Positions 33,928 through 41,637 of a DNA stretch of 64,000 nucleotides are shown in pieces. How positions within the stretch are numbered: position 1 is the stretch's first letter; the number at the start of each line of letters is the position of its first letter. The notes under the pieces were generated by a model. The model did not search any database. It was not told the DNA's origin and saw only the letters and a program-made list of their open reading frames with translations. Source of the DNA: Actinoallomurus purpureus (GTDB taxonomy: Bacteria; Actinomycetota; Actinomycetes; Streptosporangiales; Streptosporangiaceae); contig NZ_JAMXMY010000020.1 of NCBI RefSeq assembly GCF_024055795.1, forward strand, positions 124,001 through 188,000, read 5' to 3'. The translations under genes and the position numbers were made by a program.

Positions 33928-35021
33928 TCCCGGTGATCAGGCCCGTGCTGGGCGATGAGGAGGCTGCGGCCGCCGCCGAGGCCGTACGGTCGGGCTGGGT
34001 GGCGCAGGGGCCACGGGTCGCGGAGTTCGAGCGCGCGTTCGCCGGCCGCGTCGGCGCCGGCCACGGCGTGGCCACGTCATCGTGCACGACCGCACTGCAT
34101 CTGGCGCTCCTCCTCGTGGGCGTGGGTGCCGGCGACGAGGTCGTCGTGCCGTCGCTGTCGTTCATCGCGACCGCGAACGCCGTGCGGTACTGCGGCGCCA
34201 CCCCGGTCTTCGCCGACGTCGACGCGACCACCGGCAACGTCACCGCCAAGACCGTCGAGACGGCGATCAACGCACGGACCCGCGCGGTGATCGCCGTGGA
34301 CCAGGCCGGGATCCCGTGCGACCTCGACGAGATCACCGCGCTCGGCGTCCCGGTGATCGAGGACGCGGCCTGCGCGGCGGGCTCGACCTATCGCGGCAGG
34401 CCGGTCGGCGCGGGGGCCGAGGTCGCCGCATGGTCCTTCCACCCGCGCAAGCTGATCACGACCGGCGAGGGCGGCATGCTCACCACGCGCTCCGGCGACT
34501 GGGCACGGCGGGCGCGGCGGCTTCGCGAGCACGGGATGAGCGTGAGCGCCGCCGAGCGGCACGCCAGCCGCACGGCCGTCGTCGAGGAGTACTCCGAAAC
34601 GGGCTTCAACTACCGGATGACCGACATCCAGGCGGCGATCGGGCTCGTCCAGCTGAAGCGTCTCGACGAGATCATCGCGCGCCGGCGTGCCCTGGCCGCG
34701 CGGTACCAGAGGCTGCTGCCCGGCTTCGAGACGGCACGCGACCCGGCGTACGGCGAGACCAACTACCAGTCGTTCTGGATCGTGCTGCCCGACGACCACC
34801 CCATCGGCCGCGACGCCCTCCTGGCGCGGCTCGCCGAAGAGGGGATCTCGGCCCGGCGCGGCATCATGGCCGCCCATCTCGAGCCCGCCTACGCCGGTAC
34901 GCCCGCCGACCTCCCGGTGACCGAACGGCTGACGCGGCGTTCCCTGATCCTTCCGCTGTTCCACGAGATGACCGATGCCGAGCAGGACCGGGTCGTCTCC
35001 GTCATCGCGGAGGCGCGGTGA
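33924..35021 (+). CDS. DegT/DnrJ/EryC1 PLP aminotransferase (WbpE-like candidate)
   Basis: The 365-residue sugar aminotransferase begins IPVIRPVLGDEEAAAAAEAVRSGWVAQGPRVAEFE. Other blocks are PSLSFIATANAVRYCGATPVFADVD, VIEDAACAAGSTY, and the PLP lysine K176 in FHPRKLITTGEGGM. The TTGEGGM form is shared with WbpE/ArnB-type enzymes. It would add an amino group from glutamate to the keto-sugar made by the Gfo/Idh enzyme. It overlaps its neighbours by 4 bp on both sides. Confidence 0.92.
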   Translation: MIPVIRPVLGDEEAAAAAEAVRSGWVAQGPRVAEFERAFAGRVGAGHGVATSSCTTALHLALLLVGVGAGDEVVVPSLSFIATANAVRYCGATPVFADVDATTGNVTAKTVETAINARTRAVIAVDQAGIPCDLDEITALGVPVIEDAACAAGSTYRGRPVGAGAEVAAWSFHPRKLITTGEGGMLTTRSGDWARRARRLREHGMSVSAAERHASRTAVVEEYSETGFNYRMTDIQAAIGLVQLKRLDEIIARRRALAARYQRLLPGFETARDPAYGETNYQSFWIVLPDDHPIGRDALLARLAEEGISARRGIMAAHLEPAYAGTPADLPVTERLTRRSLILPLFHEMTDAEQDRVVSVIAEAR

Positions 35022-36259
35022 GAATCCTGGTCTACCCGCACGCGATGGAGATCGGCGGCAGCCAGCTGAACGCGATCGAGCTGGCCGCCGCGGTCCGGGA
35101 CCTCGGCCACGAGGTCGCCGTGATCGCCGAACCGGGCCCGCTGGTCGAGCGGGTGACCTCGCTCGGCCTCGAACACCTGCCCCTGGACGCCGGCCGGCGA
35201 CGGCCCTCCCCGGCGACCGTACGGCTCCTGCGCCGGCTGATCGCCGAACGCGGGTACGACGTCGTCCACGGGTACGAGTGGCCACCCGGGATCGAGGCGT
35301 ACTACGCGGCGGGCCGGCGGGCGGCGGCCGTGTGCACGGTGATGTCGATGTCCGTCGCGCCCTTCCTTCCGGCGTCGCTGCCGCTCGTGGTGGGCACGCA
35401 CGAGCTCCGCGAACGCACGGCCGAGGGACGGCCGGGCCCGGTCCATCTCATCGAGCCGCCGATCGACGTGGACGCCAACGCGCCGGGGCACCCATCCCAC
35501 GAGTTCAGGGCACGGTTCGCGCTCGATGAGGACCACTTCGACGTGGTGGTCGTCGGTCGCCTCGTCCAGGAGCTCAAGCTCGAAGGGGTGCTCACGGCCG
35601 TCGACGTCGTCGGCGAGCTCGGCCGGGAACTGCCGATCCGGCTCGTCATCGTCGGCGACGGCCCGGCCCGGCCGGCCGTCGAGGCCCGCGCGGCGCAGAT
35701 CAACGCGGCTCTCGGCCGCCGCGCCGTCGTCCTCACCGGGCGGCTCGACGATCCCCGTCCCGCGTACGCCGCGGCCTCGGTCGCGCTGGCGATGGGCGGC
35801 TCGGCGCTGCGGGCGCTCGCGTTCGGCCGCCCGCTGATCGTCCAGGGCGAGCGGGGGTTCTTCGAGCTGCTGACGCCGGAGTCGTGCGGCCTGTTCCTGA
35901 AGCAGGGCTGGTACGGCCTCGGCGACGGGCAGGGGGCCGTGCGGCTTGCGACGATCCTGCGCGAGCTGGTCGCCCGCCCGGACAGGGGCGCCGAACTGGG
36001 CGCGTATGGCCGGGATCTGGTCGTCGAGCGGTTCGGGCTCCGGCGGGCGGCGCGCGTTCAGGAGGAGATCTACCGCGACGCGCTGGCCTGGCGCTCTCCC
36101 GCCGGTGAGCCGGCGAGCACCGCCGGGCGGGTGCTGGCGTACAAGCTCCGCCGCCGCTACCGGCGGCTGCGCGGCACGGCCGCGCGCGACGACTTCAACG
36201 CGGTCGCGGGGAGCGGGCAGGGTTCGCGACCGGTGAGCCGCCCCATGGGCTCGCGATGA
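35018..36259 (+). CDS. Glycosyltransferase family 4
   Basis: The 413-residue GT-B enzyme starts VRILVYPHAMEIGGSQLNAIELA, a typical N-terminal domain with a GGS glycine loop. Further on it has VVVGRLVQELKLEGVLTAVDVV, LVIVGDGPARPAVEARA and VVLTGRLDDPRPAYAAASVALAMGGSALRALAFGRPLIVQGERGFFEL. The usual E-x7-E of GT4 is changed here (GGSALRALAFGRP), so the donor site is somewhat divergent. GTG 35018 overlaps the aminotransferase stop. It is coupled to the flippase gene by an ATGA overlap. Confidence 0.88.
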   Translation: MRILVYPHAMEIGGSQLNAIELAAAVRDLGHEVAVIAEPGPLVERVTSLGLEHLPLDAGRRRPSPATVRLLRRLIAERGYDVVHGYEWPPGIEAYYAAGRRAAAVCTVMSMSVAPFLPASLPLVVGTHELRERTAEGRPGPVHLIEPPIDVDANAPGHPSHEFRARFALDEDHFDVVVVGRLVQELKLEGVLTAVDVVGELGRELPIRLVIVGDGPARPAVEARAAQINAALGRRAVVLTGRLDDPRPAYAAASVALAMGGSALRALAFGRPLIVQGERGFFELLTPESCGLFLKQGWYGLGDGQGAVRLATILRELVARPDRGAELGAYGRDLVVERFGLRRAARVQEEIYRDALAWRSPAGEPASTAGRVLAYKLRRRYRRLRGTAARDDFNAVAGSGQGSRPVSRPMGSR

Positions 36260-37680
36260 CGCTGTTCCGGCAGGCGTCCCGCGCCCTCGGATGGAGCTTC
36301 CTCAACACCGTGCTGGGGCGGTTCGGCACGCTCGCCATCGGCATCCTGCTGGCCCGGGTCCTCGGCCCGGCGGAGTTCGGTGTCTTCGCGGTCGCGATGG
36401 TGGCGCTTCTCGCGGTGCTGAGCTTCAACGAGCTCGGCGTGAGCCTGGCGGTCGTACGCTGGCCCGGCGAGCCACGGGAGATCGCGCCGACCGTGGCGAC
36501 CATCTCTGTGATCTCCAGCGGGCTGGTCTACGCGGGCTGCTTCGCCGGGGCGCCCGCCTTCGCGGCGGCGATGGGCGCGCCCGCGGCCACCGGAGTCATC
36601 CGGCTGCTCACGCTCAGCGTGCTGATCGACGGCCTGGTCGCCACCCCGGCGGCCATGCTGCAGCGGGCCTTCCGCCAGGACCGCAAGATGATCGCCGACC
36701 AGGTCAACAGCTGGGGCGGGGCGGCCGTGTCCGTCGCGCTCGCCCTCACCGGCTGGGGGGCGATGAGCCTGGCGATCGGGCGGCTGGCGGGCGCCGTCGG
36801 CTCGGGCGTGCTGCTGGTGGCCTTCTCCCCGGAGCCGCCGCGGTTCGGCTTCGACCGCGCGGTGGCGCGGCGGCTGCTGCGGTTCGGCCTGCCGCTCGCC
36901 GGGTCGAGCGTCGTCGTCTTCGCGGTGGGCGGCGTGGACCAGTTCGTGGTCGGCGACGTGCTCGGCGCCACCGCGCTCGGCTTCTACGTGCTGGCCTTCA
37001 ACCTGTCGAACTGGCCGGTGGGCATGTTCTCCCAACCGGTCCGCAGCGTCGCACCGGCGGCCTTCGCCCGCCTCCAGCACGACGTCCCGGCGATGCGGCG
37101 CACGTTCCTGTCCACCGCGGGGCTGCTCACCGCGGTGACCCTACCGGTGTGCCTGCTCCTCGGTGGGGCGGCCGGGCCGCTGGTCCGCTTCGTGTACGGG
37201 ACCCGGTGGGAACCCGCTGCCGCGGCCCTGTTCTGGCTGGCGCTGCTCGGCGGGCTCCGGATCCTCTTCGAACTGATGTACGACTATTTCGTCGTCCTCA
37301 CCCGTACCCGCGCGGTATTCACGATCCAGGTCATCTGGCTGTCCGTCCTGGTGCCGGCGCTGGTCATCGGCGCGCGGCTGGACGGCATCGCCGGGGTCGC
37401 CGCCGCGCACGCCGCCGTCGCCGCGCTCGTGCCGCTGCCGCTGTACCTGGTGCAGCTGCGCCGGGTGGGCATCGGCGTCCGCGCCGTCGGTGCCCGCGTC
37501 GCGCCGGCGGTGCTGGTCGCCTCGGTGGTCGGGCCGGCCGCCGTCCTGGTCCACCGCGCGATCCCATTCGACCTGCTCGCCCTCGCCGTCGCCGGCATCA
37601 TCGCGGTCGCCGCGATCGGTCTGCTGGTCTACCGGATGCGGGGCGTGCTCAGGGAGCTGCGAGGAGCCGAACATGCGTGA
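36256..37680 (+). CDS. Polysaccharide flippase (Wzx, MOP superfamily)
   Basis: The 474-residue integral membrane protein has about 12-14 hydrophobic helices. It opens with the family start LGWSFLNTVLGRFGTLAIGILLARVLGPAEFGVFAVAM. A FGLPLAGSSVVVFAVGGVDQFVVGDVLG segment follows in the second half, matching Polysacc_synt/Wzx proteins. It should flip the undecaprenyl-linked repeat unit to the outside. It lies amid glycosyltransferase and amino-sugar genes and overlaps both neighbours. Confidence 0.92.
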   Translation: MTLFRQASRALGWSFLNTVLGRFGTLAIGILLARVLGPAEFGVFAVAMVALLAVLSFNELGVSLAVVRWPGEPREIAPTVATISVISSGLVYAGCFAGAPAFAAAMGAPAATGVIRLLTLSVLIDGLVATPAAMLQRAFRQDRKMIADQVNSWGGAAVSVALALTGWGAMSLAIGRLAGAVGSGVLLVAFSPEPPRFGFDRAVARRLLRFGLPLAGSSVVVFAVGGVDQFVVGDVLGATALGFYVLAFNLSNWPVGMFSQPVRSVAPAAFARLQHDVPAMRRTFLSTAGLLTAVTLPVCLLLGGAAGPLVRFVYGTRWEPAAAALFWLALLGGLRILFELMYDYFVVLTRTRAVFTIQVIWLSVLVPALVIGARLDGIAGVAAAHAAVAALVPLPLYLVQLRRVGIGVRAVGARVAPAVLVASVVGPAAVLVHRAIPFDLLALAVAGIIAVAAIGLLVYRMRGVLRELRGAEHA

Positions 37681-38311
37681 TCTGGTGATCGTCGGTGCGG
37701 GCGGCTTCGGGCGCGAGACCGCGCAGCTCGCCGGCGAACGGCTGCTGGGCTTCCTGGACGACGATCCGGCCAAGCAGGGTACGGACGTCGACGGCGCTCT
37801 GGTGCTCGGCGGGACCAAGGAGGTCCCGCCCGGCGCCCAGGTCGTTGTGTGCCTCGGGAGCCCGCGCGACAACCGTGTCCGGGCGCGCCTCGTCGACCGG
37901 CTCGACCTGCCGCCCGAGCGCTACGCCACCCTCGTGCACCCGACCGCCTGGGTGTCGGCGTCGTCGCGGGTCGGCCCGGGCTCGGTGCTGCTCGCGCAGG
38001 TCGTGCTCACCGCGTCGGTGCGGGTCGGCGCGCATGTCGCGATCATGCCGCACGTCACCCTGACGCACGATGACGTCGTGGCGGACTTCGTCACCATCGC
38101 CTCGGGAGTCCGGCTCGCCGGAGGCGTGCACGTGGGGCGAGGCGCCTACCTGGGCGCCGGCGCGCTCGTACGGGAGGGCCGCACGATCGGTCCGGGCGCC
38201 CTGCTCGGCATGGGCGCGGTCGTCACGCGCGACGTACCGGCCGGAGAGGTCTGGGCCGGCAATCCGGCGCGCTACCTGCGCCACGTCTCCGAGGAGCACC
38301 GCCATGCCTGA
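37673..38311 (+). CDS. NeuD/PglD-family sugar O/N-acyltransferase
   Basis: The 212-residue protein starts with the NeuD/PglD N-terminal Rossmann-like domain (DLVIVGAGGFGRETAQL, LLGFLDDDPAKQG). A left-handed beta-helix with hexapeptide repeats follows (HPTAWVSASSRVGPGSVLLAQVVLTASVRVGAHVAIMPHVTLTHDDVV ... NPARYLRHV, read as separate coils). PglD-type enzymes acetylate 4-amino-6-deoxy sugars. The adjacent DegT gene, 8-bp overlapped, is the natural partner. ATG 37673 has GAGGAG upstream. Confidence 0.9.
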   Translation: MRDLVIVGAGGFGRETAQLAGERLLGFLDDDPAKQGTDVDGALVLGGTKEVPPGAQVVVCLGSPRDNRVRARLVDRLDLPPERYATLVHPTAWVSASSRVGPGSVLLAQVVLTASVRVGAHVAIMPHVTLTHDDVVADFVTIASGVRLAGGVHVGRGAYLGAGALVREGRTIGPGALLGMGAVVTRDVPAGEVWAGNPARYLRHVSEEHRHA

Positions 38312-39389
38312 CGTTCCCTTCGTCGACCTCGCCGCCGCGCACGCCGAAGTCGCACGCGAGATCCGGGCGGGCTTCGACCGGGTGCTCGACACCACCGCAT
38401 TCGTCCAGGGCCCCGACGTCGGCGCCTTCGAGCGGGAGTACGCCGCCTTCTCCGGCGCGGGCCACTGCATCGGCGTCGCCAACGGCACCGACGCGCTCGA
38501 GCTCGCGCTCCGCGCGCTGGGGTGCGGGCCGGGCCGCGAGGTCGTCCTCCCGGCGAACACGTTCGTGGCGACCGCCGAGGCGGTCGTCCGGACCGGCGCG
38601 CGGCCTGTCCTCGTCGACGTCGACCCCGATCATCTGCTGCTCGAACCCCGCCTGCTGCGCTCGGCGATCGGGCCGCGGACGGCCGCGATCGTGCCGGTGC
38701 ACCTGTACGGCCAGCTGCCGCCGATGGCCGCCATCGCGGCGCACGGGATCCCCGTCGTGGAGGACGCGGCCCAGTCCCAGGGGGCGTCGCAGGACGGCCG
38801 CGGCCTCTTCGGCCGGCTCGCCGCGACCAGCTTCTACCCCGGCAAGAACCTCGGCGCGTACGGCGACGCGGGAGCCGTGCTCACCGACTCCGCCGAACTG
38901 GCCCGCAAGGTGCGGCTCCTCGGCGACCACGGCAGCGAGGTGAAGTACCGCCACGAGACGCTCGGCTTCAACTCGCGCCTGGACACCCTGCAGGCGGTCG
39001 TGCTGCGCGCGAAACTGCGCCGCCTCGCGGACTGGAACGGGCGCCGCCGCGTCGCCGCAGCGCGCTACGCCGCGCTGCTGGACGGCCTTCCCGACGTCAC
39101 GCTGCCCGCCGAGGCCACCGGCAACATGCACGTCTGGCACCTGTACGTCATCCGAGTGCCCCGCCGCGACGAGGTGGCGCAGGCCCTGGCCGGAATGGGG
39201 ATCCGGACCGGCATCCACTACCCCGTGCCGATCCACCTGCAGCCGGCCTTCCGCGACCTGGGACACGCCCCCGGAGACTTCCCCGTCACCGAGACGGCGG
39301 CGACGGAGATCCTCTCGTTGCCGATGTTCCCGCACATCACCGAGGAGCAGCAGGCCCACGTCGCCACCGCCCTCCGCAAGGCCCTCTAG
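38304..39389 (+). CDS. DegT/DnrJ/EryC1 PLP aminotransferase (second copy)
   Basis: The 361-residue protein begins DVPFVDLAAAHAEVAREI, with FVQGPDVGAFEREYA, GVANGTDALELALRALG, and the PLP lysine K181 in FYPGKNLGAYGDAGAV. The GKNLGAYGDAG motif is that of FdtB/QdtB/DesV-like enzymes acting on keto-6-deoxy dTDP sugars. RmlA/RmlB in the same locus can supply dTDP-4-keto-6-deoxyglucose. A 3,4-ketoisomerase is not seen, so C4 amination is as likely as C3. It is the last gene of this operon. Confidence 0.9.
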   Translation: MPDVPFVDLAAAHAEVAREIRAGFDRVLDTTAFVQGPDVGAFEREYAAFSGAGHCIGVANGTDALELALRALGCGPGREVVLPANTFVATAEAVVRTGARPVLVDVDPDHLLLEPRLLRSAIGPRTAAIVPVHLYGQLPPMAAIAAHGIPVVEDAAQSQGASQDGRGLFGRLAATSFYPGKNLGAYGDAGAVLTDSAELARKVRLLGDHGSEVKYRHETLGFNSRLDTLQAVVLRAKLRRLADWNGRRRVAAARYAALLDGLPDVTLPAEATGNMHVWHLYVIRVPRRDEVAQALAGMGIRTGIHYPVPIHLQPAFRDLGHAPGDFPVTETAATEILSLPMFPHITEEQQAHVATALRKAL

Positions 39390-39437
39390 CTTGATCTTTA
39401 ACCCATCCGGCGTGTCTCACGGCGCGGGAACCGGATA

Positions 39438-39710
39438 CTAGGGTCCGTCTTCCGCTTCGGCCTTCGCCACCGTTGCCGACGACTGACGCCTCCCGTCCGC
39501 GGTGTCCTTGGCTTCAAAACGCAGCAGGTCTCCCGGCTGGCAGTCGAGCGCCTCGCAGAGCGCGGCGAGTGTCGCGAAGCGCACCGCCTTGGCTCGGCCG
39601 TTCTTGAGTACCGCCAGGTTGGCGGGGGTGATCCCGACGCGGTCCGCGAGTTCGCCCACGGACAGCTTCCGCTTGGCCAGCATCACGTCGATGTCGACGG
39701 TGATCGGCAT
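39438..39710 (-). CDS. XRE/Cro-type small HTH regulator
   Basis: The 90-residue protein begins ITVDIDVMLAKRKLSVGELADRVGITPANLAVLKNGRAKAVRF, a standard five-helix Cro/CI DNA-binding domain, then LAALCEALDCQPGDLLRFE and a short polar tail. Its ATG shares a base with the DUF2975 stop (TGATG), so the two are coupled. This pairing is common, the regulator usually controlling its own operon. Two symmetric operator-like sites lie in front of the operon. The longer frame in the same phase is spurious. Confidence 0.92.
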   Translation of the reverse strand: MPITVDIDVMLAKRKLSVGELADRVGITPANLAVLKNGRAKAVRFATLAALCEALDCQPGDLLRFEAKDTADGRRQSSATVAKAEAEDGP

Positions 39711-40198
39711 CAGATCACCTCGTCCAGCTCGGCCTGCATCTGCGCCGCTTCGGCGTCGCGCGCGACAGCCTGGGCGAGCAGCATCCGCAGCACGAGCACG
39801 ATTAGCGCGCCCCCCAGGACCGCCATGCCGATCCCGCCCATGATGACGGTTATGCCCGGGTTGTCCCGATGGTGTGGCGCCAAGAGGGCGGTGAGCGTGA
39901 ACCACAAGAGAGCGGCCGCCACGATCGCGCCGATCACGACGTCCACGTACCGGAAGGCGGCGTGGGAGAACACGGTTCCGCGTCGCACCATCGTCACCAG
40001 CCGCCATACACAGACCACGATGACCTGGGCCGACACGACGCCCAGGATCACGATCACGCGGAGCGGGGTCAGCGGGAGCGACCCGTCCTCCGGGTCGGTG
40101 AACAACGCCCACACCAGCACTGCCTGAACGAACACGGTGATGGCGAGCACCCCTACGAGCACGGCGCGCAGCGCACGCACTGTCAGCTCTCCCATCAT
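39710..40198 (-). CDS. DUF2975 membrane protein
   Basis: The 162-residue protein has four predicted membrane helices (about 11-33, 44-67, 84-107, 115-141) and a short C-terminal acidic helix (AQMQAELDEVI). This is the DUF2975 layout. The function of the family is not known. It is encoded first in a two-gene operon with the XRE regulator. GAAGGAG precedes the tandem ATG starts at 40198 and 40195 and lies next to the operator. Confidence 0.88.
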   Translation of the reverse strand: MMGELTVRALRAVLVGVLAITVFVQAVLVWALFTDPEDGSLPLTPLRVIVILGVVSAQVIVVCVWRLVTMVRRGTVFSHAAFRYVDVVIGAIVAAALLWFTLTALLAPHHRDNPGITVIMGGIGMAVLGGALIVLVLRMLLAQAVARDAEAAQMQAELDEVI

Positions 40199-40205
40199 TT
40201 CTCCT

Positions 40206-40244
40206 TCGATCGATTTTCGATGAAAATCTATCGATATTCGATAG
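40206..40244 (-). promoter_or_regulatory. Tandem palindromic operator ATCGA-N3-TCGAT
   Basis: Two identical-arm sites, ATCGA-TTT-TCGAT (40209-40221) and ATCGA-TAT-TCGAT (40230-40242), have centres exactly 21 bp apart, two helical turns. The second extends to a 17-bp palindrome, CTATCGA-TAT-TCGATAG. They sit directly upstream of the DUF2975/XRE start and are AT-rich in a GC-rich genome. The likely ligand is the XRE protein encoded in the operon. Confidence 0.7.
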
Positions 40245-40296
40245 GTAAAGCAATGGGTCGGCCGAGGAGGCAGGACTTCGGTACAGACCTGACCCG

Positions 40297-40464
40297 GTGA
40301 CGTCGCTGGTCACCGGTCTGCCGCTAGACCTGCGGTTCCGAACCAAGGGGCAGCTGGCCATGGACATCTGCGAAGACGCCCGGGCCGACGGGCCGACCTT
40401 CGATTCCATCTGCGGGGACGACGTCTACGGCAGCTGCACCGGGCTGCGGGAATTCCTGGAATGA
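40297..40464 (+). pseudogene. IS701-family transposase fragment
   Basis: A 55-codon frame reads LDLRFRTKGQLAMDICEDARADGPTF, then DSICGDDVYGSC, then LREFLE. This resembles the middle of IS701 transposases, around a catalytic Asp (CGDDVYG). Both ends of the gene are missing and no inverted repeats of a complete element were found, so it is a remnant. The match is from recall. Confidence 0.6.
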
Positions 40465-41068
40465 GCGCGGCCCTGTCTGCGTACCCGGGAGCTGTCGAGG
40501 TTCCAGGAGGACAGGGCCGTGTACGACGAGGTCACCGTCGGAGCAAGGCTGAGGGGCCGAGACCTGGCCGCGTCCGCCGTTGCCCGATCAGTAGAGCTCC
40601 GCACGGTCGTCCTCCCCGAAGACGGTCGTGCGGACAGCGGGCCTCAGGGGCGGCTTGAGGGGGTCGCTCCTGAGGCCTCCGGCGTGCCGGGCGCCAACGT
40701 CACCGCGCGGACCGACCGCGAGCCCGGGCCTCGAAGGCCTCACCGGAGCGGATTACAGGACCTTTTTCCGTCCGGGGCGATTGCCCTCGTTCTGCGCCGT
40801 CCCGCCACACGGCAATTTTCCCGCCTGAGGGCACACCGCAGAACAAGGGGCCTCGCCCCTCTGTGACGTTCAGGCGTTATGCCGGGCTTTGGTCCGGTCG
40901 CAGCCCGCCCCACCCCGCGGGGAGTTGCTCGCTCGCCCCCACAGCGAGGATGGATTCAACACGGTCGATACACGACCAACGTTGGTTGCTACGGCACCGG
41001 TTCACCACCGCCGCACGGTTTGATGACGACTAACAACCCATCAACCTCGGAGAGGCGGGCGACCCTCA

Positions 41069-41276
41069 TGGCGGACGCATCCATCCGGCTCCCAACAGCC
41101 AGCCTCACCGCGCCATCTGGGACACCATCGGGACCGCCCTGCTGATAACCGCGCTGATCGACGATCTGCGCGATGGTGACACACTCACCTTGCGCGAACT
41201 TCAACGCTTCGCTGGACTCCCTCACGCTGGCGTCGACAGGAGCGAGCCCGAACAACTGCCTCTCCTAGACCTCTGA
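41069..41276 (+). pseudogene. Possible small frameshifted gene
   Basis: ATG 41069 follows GGAGAGG and reads MADASIRLP. About 30 bases on, the coding look switches to the next frame, which reads AIWDTIGTALLITALIDDL then TLTLRELQRFAGLPHA up to TGA at 41274. That second frame has no start codon of its own. A one-base indel would join them into a helical protein of about 68 residues. A sequencing error cannot be excluded. No family is recognised. Confidence 0.35.
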
Positions 41277-41637
41277 CCGAGGGCGAGAACGGGAGGATCG
41301 GATTCCGTCACCAGCAGACGGCTGGATCTTCACGAGATGGACCAGGCCTTCGACGCCTTTCGCGACGCGGCGAACGCGCCGAACGGCACCAGCTTGGTGA
41401 CGATGCCCTGGACGGTCTCGCCGACCTGATGAACCTCGGCGTACAGCCGCCAGGGATCAGGCTGAAGCGCCTTGAGGGACAAGCTCACGCGCTCCTGTAC
41501 GGGGTGATCCGGTACACGAAGGGCGCCATGTCAGCACCCCGCGCGGCTCAAAGTCGCCCCAAGGGCCAGTCGCGGGTTGGCAGGGGAAGCGATCATGCGC
41601 GTAGCCTACAGACGCCAGAACAGGTCAAGCCGATCGG

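Larger units (their letters stand above)
40245..41637. other. Decayed accessory stretch without an intact gene
   Basis: No full-length coding frame is convincing in these 1.4 kb. Visible are an IS701-type transposase fragment (40297-40464), a 9-bp inverted repeat GGCCCTGTC/GACAGGGCC (40469-40518) and a hairpin pair at 40784-40849. A terminator-like AGGGGC-CTC-GCCCCT lies at 40846-40860, and a probably frameshifted small gene at 41069-41276. A 40-codon piece at 41307-41429 recalls the C-terminus of zinc alcohol dehydrogenases (DLHEMDQAFDAFRDA). It looks like an insertion and deletion scar inside the polysaccharide locus. Confidence 0.6.

Noticed and set aside
41307-41429. Alcohol dehydrogenase pseudogene
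   Set aside because: Only about 40 codons resemble the C-terminal end and the match is from memory; kept as a remark in the decayed-region entry rather than as its own feature.
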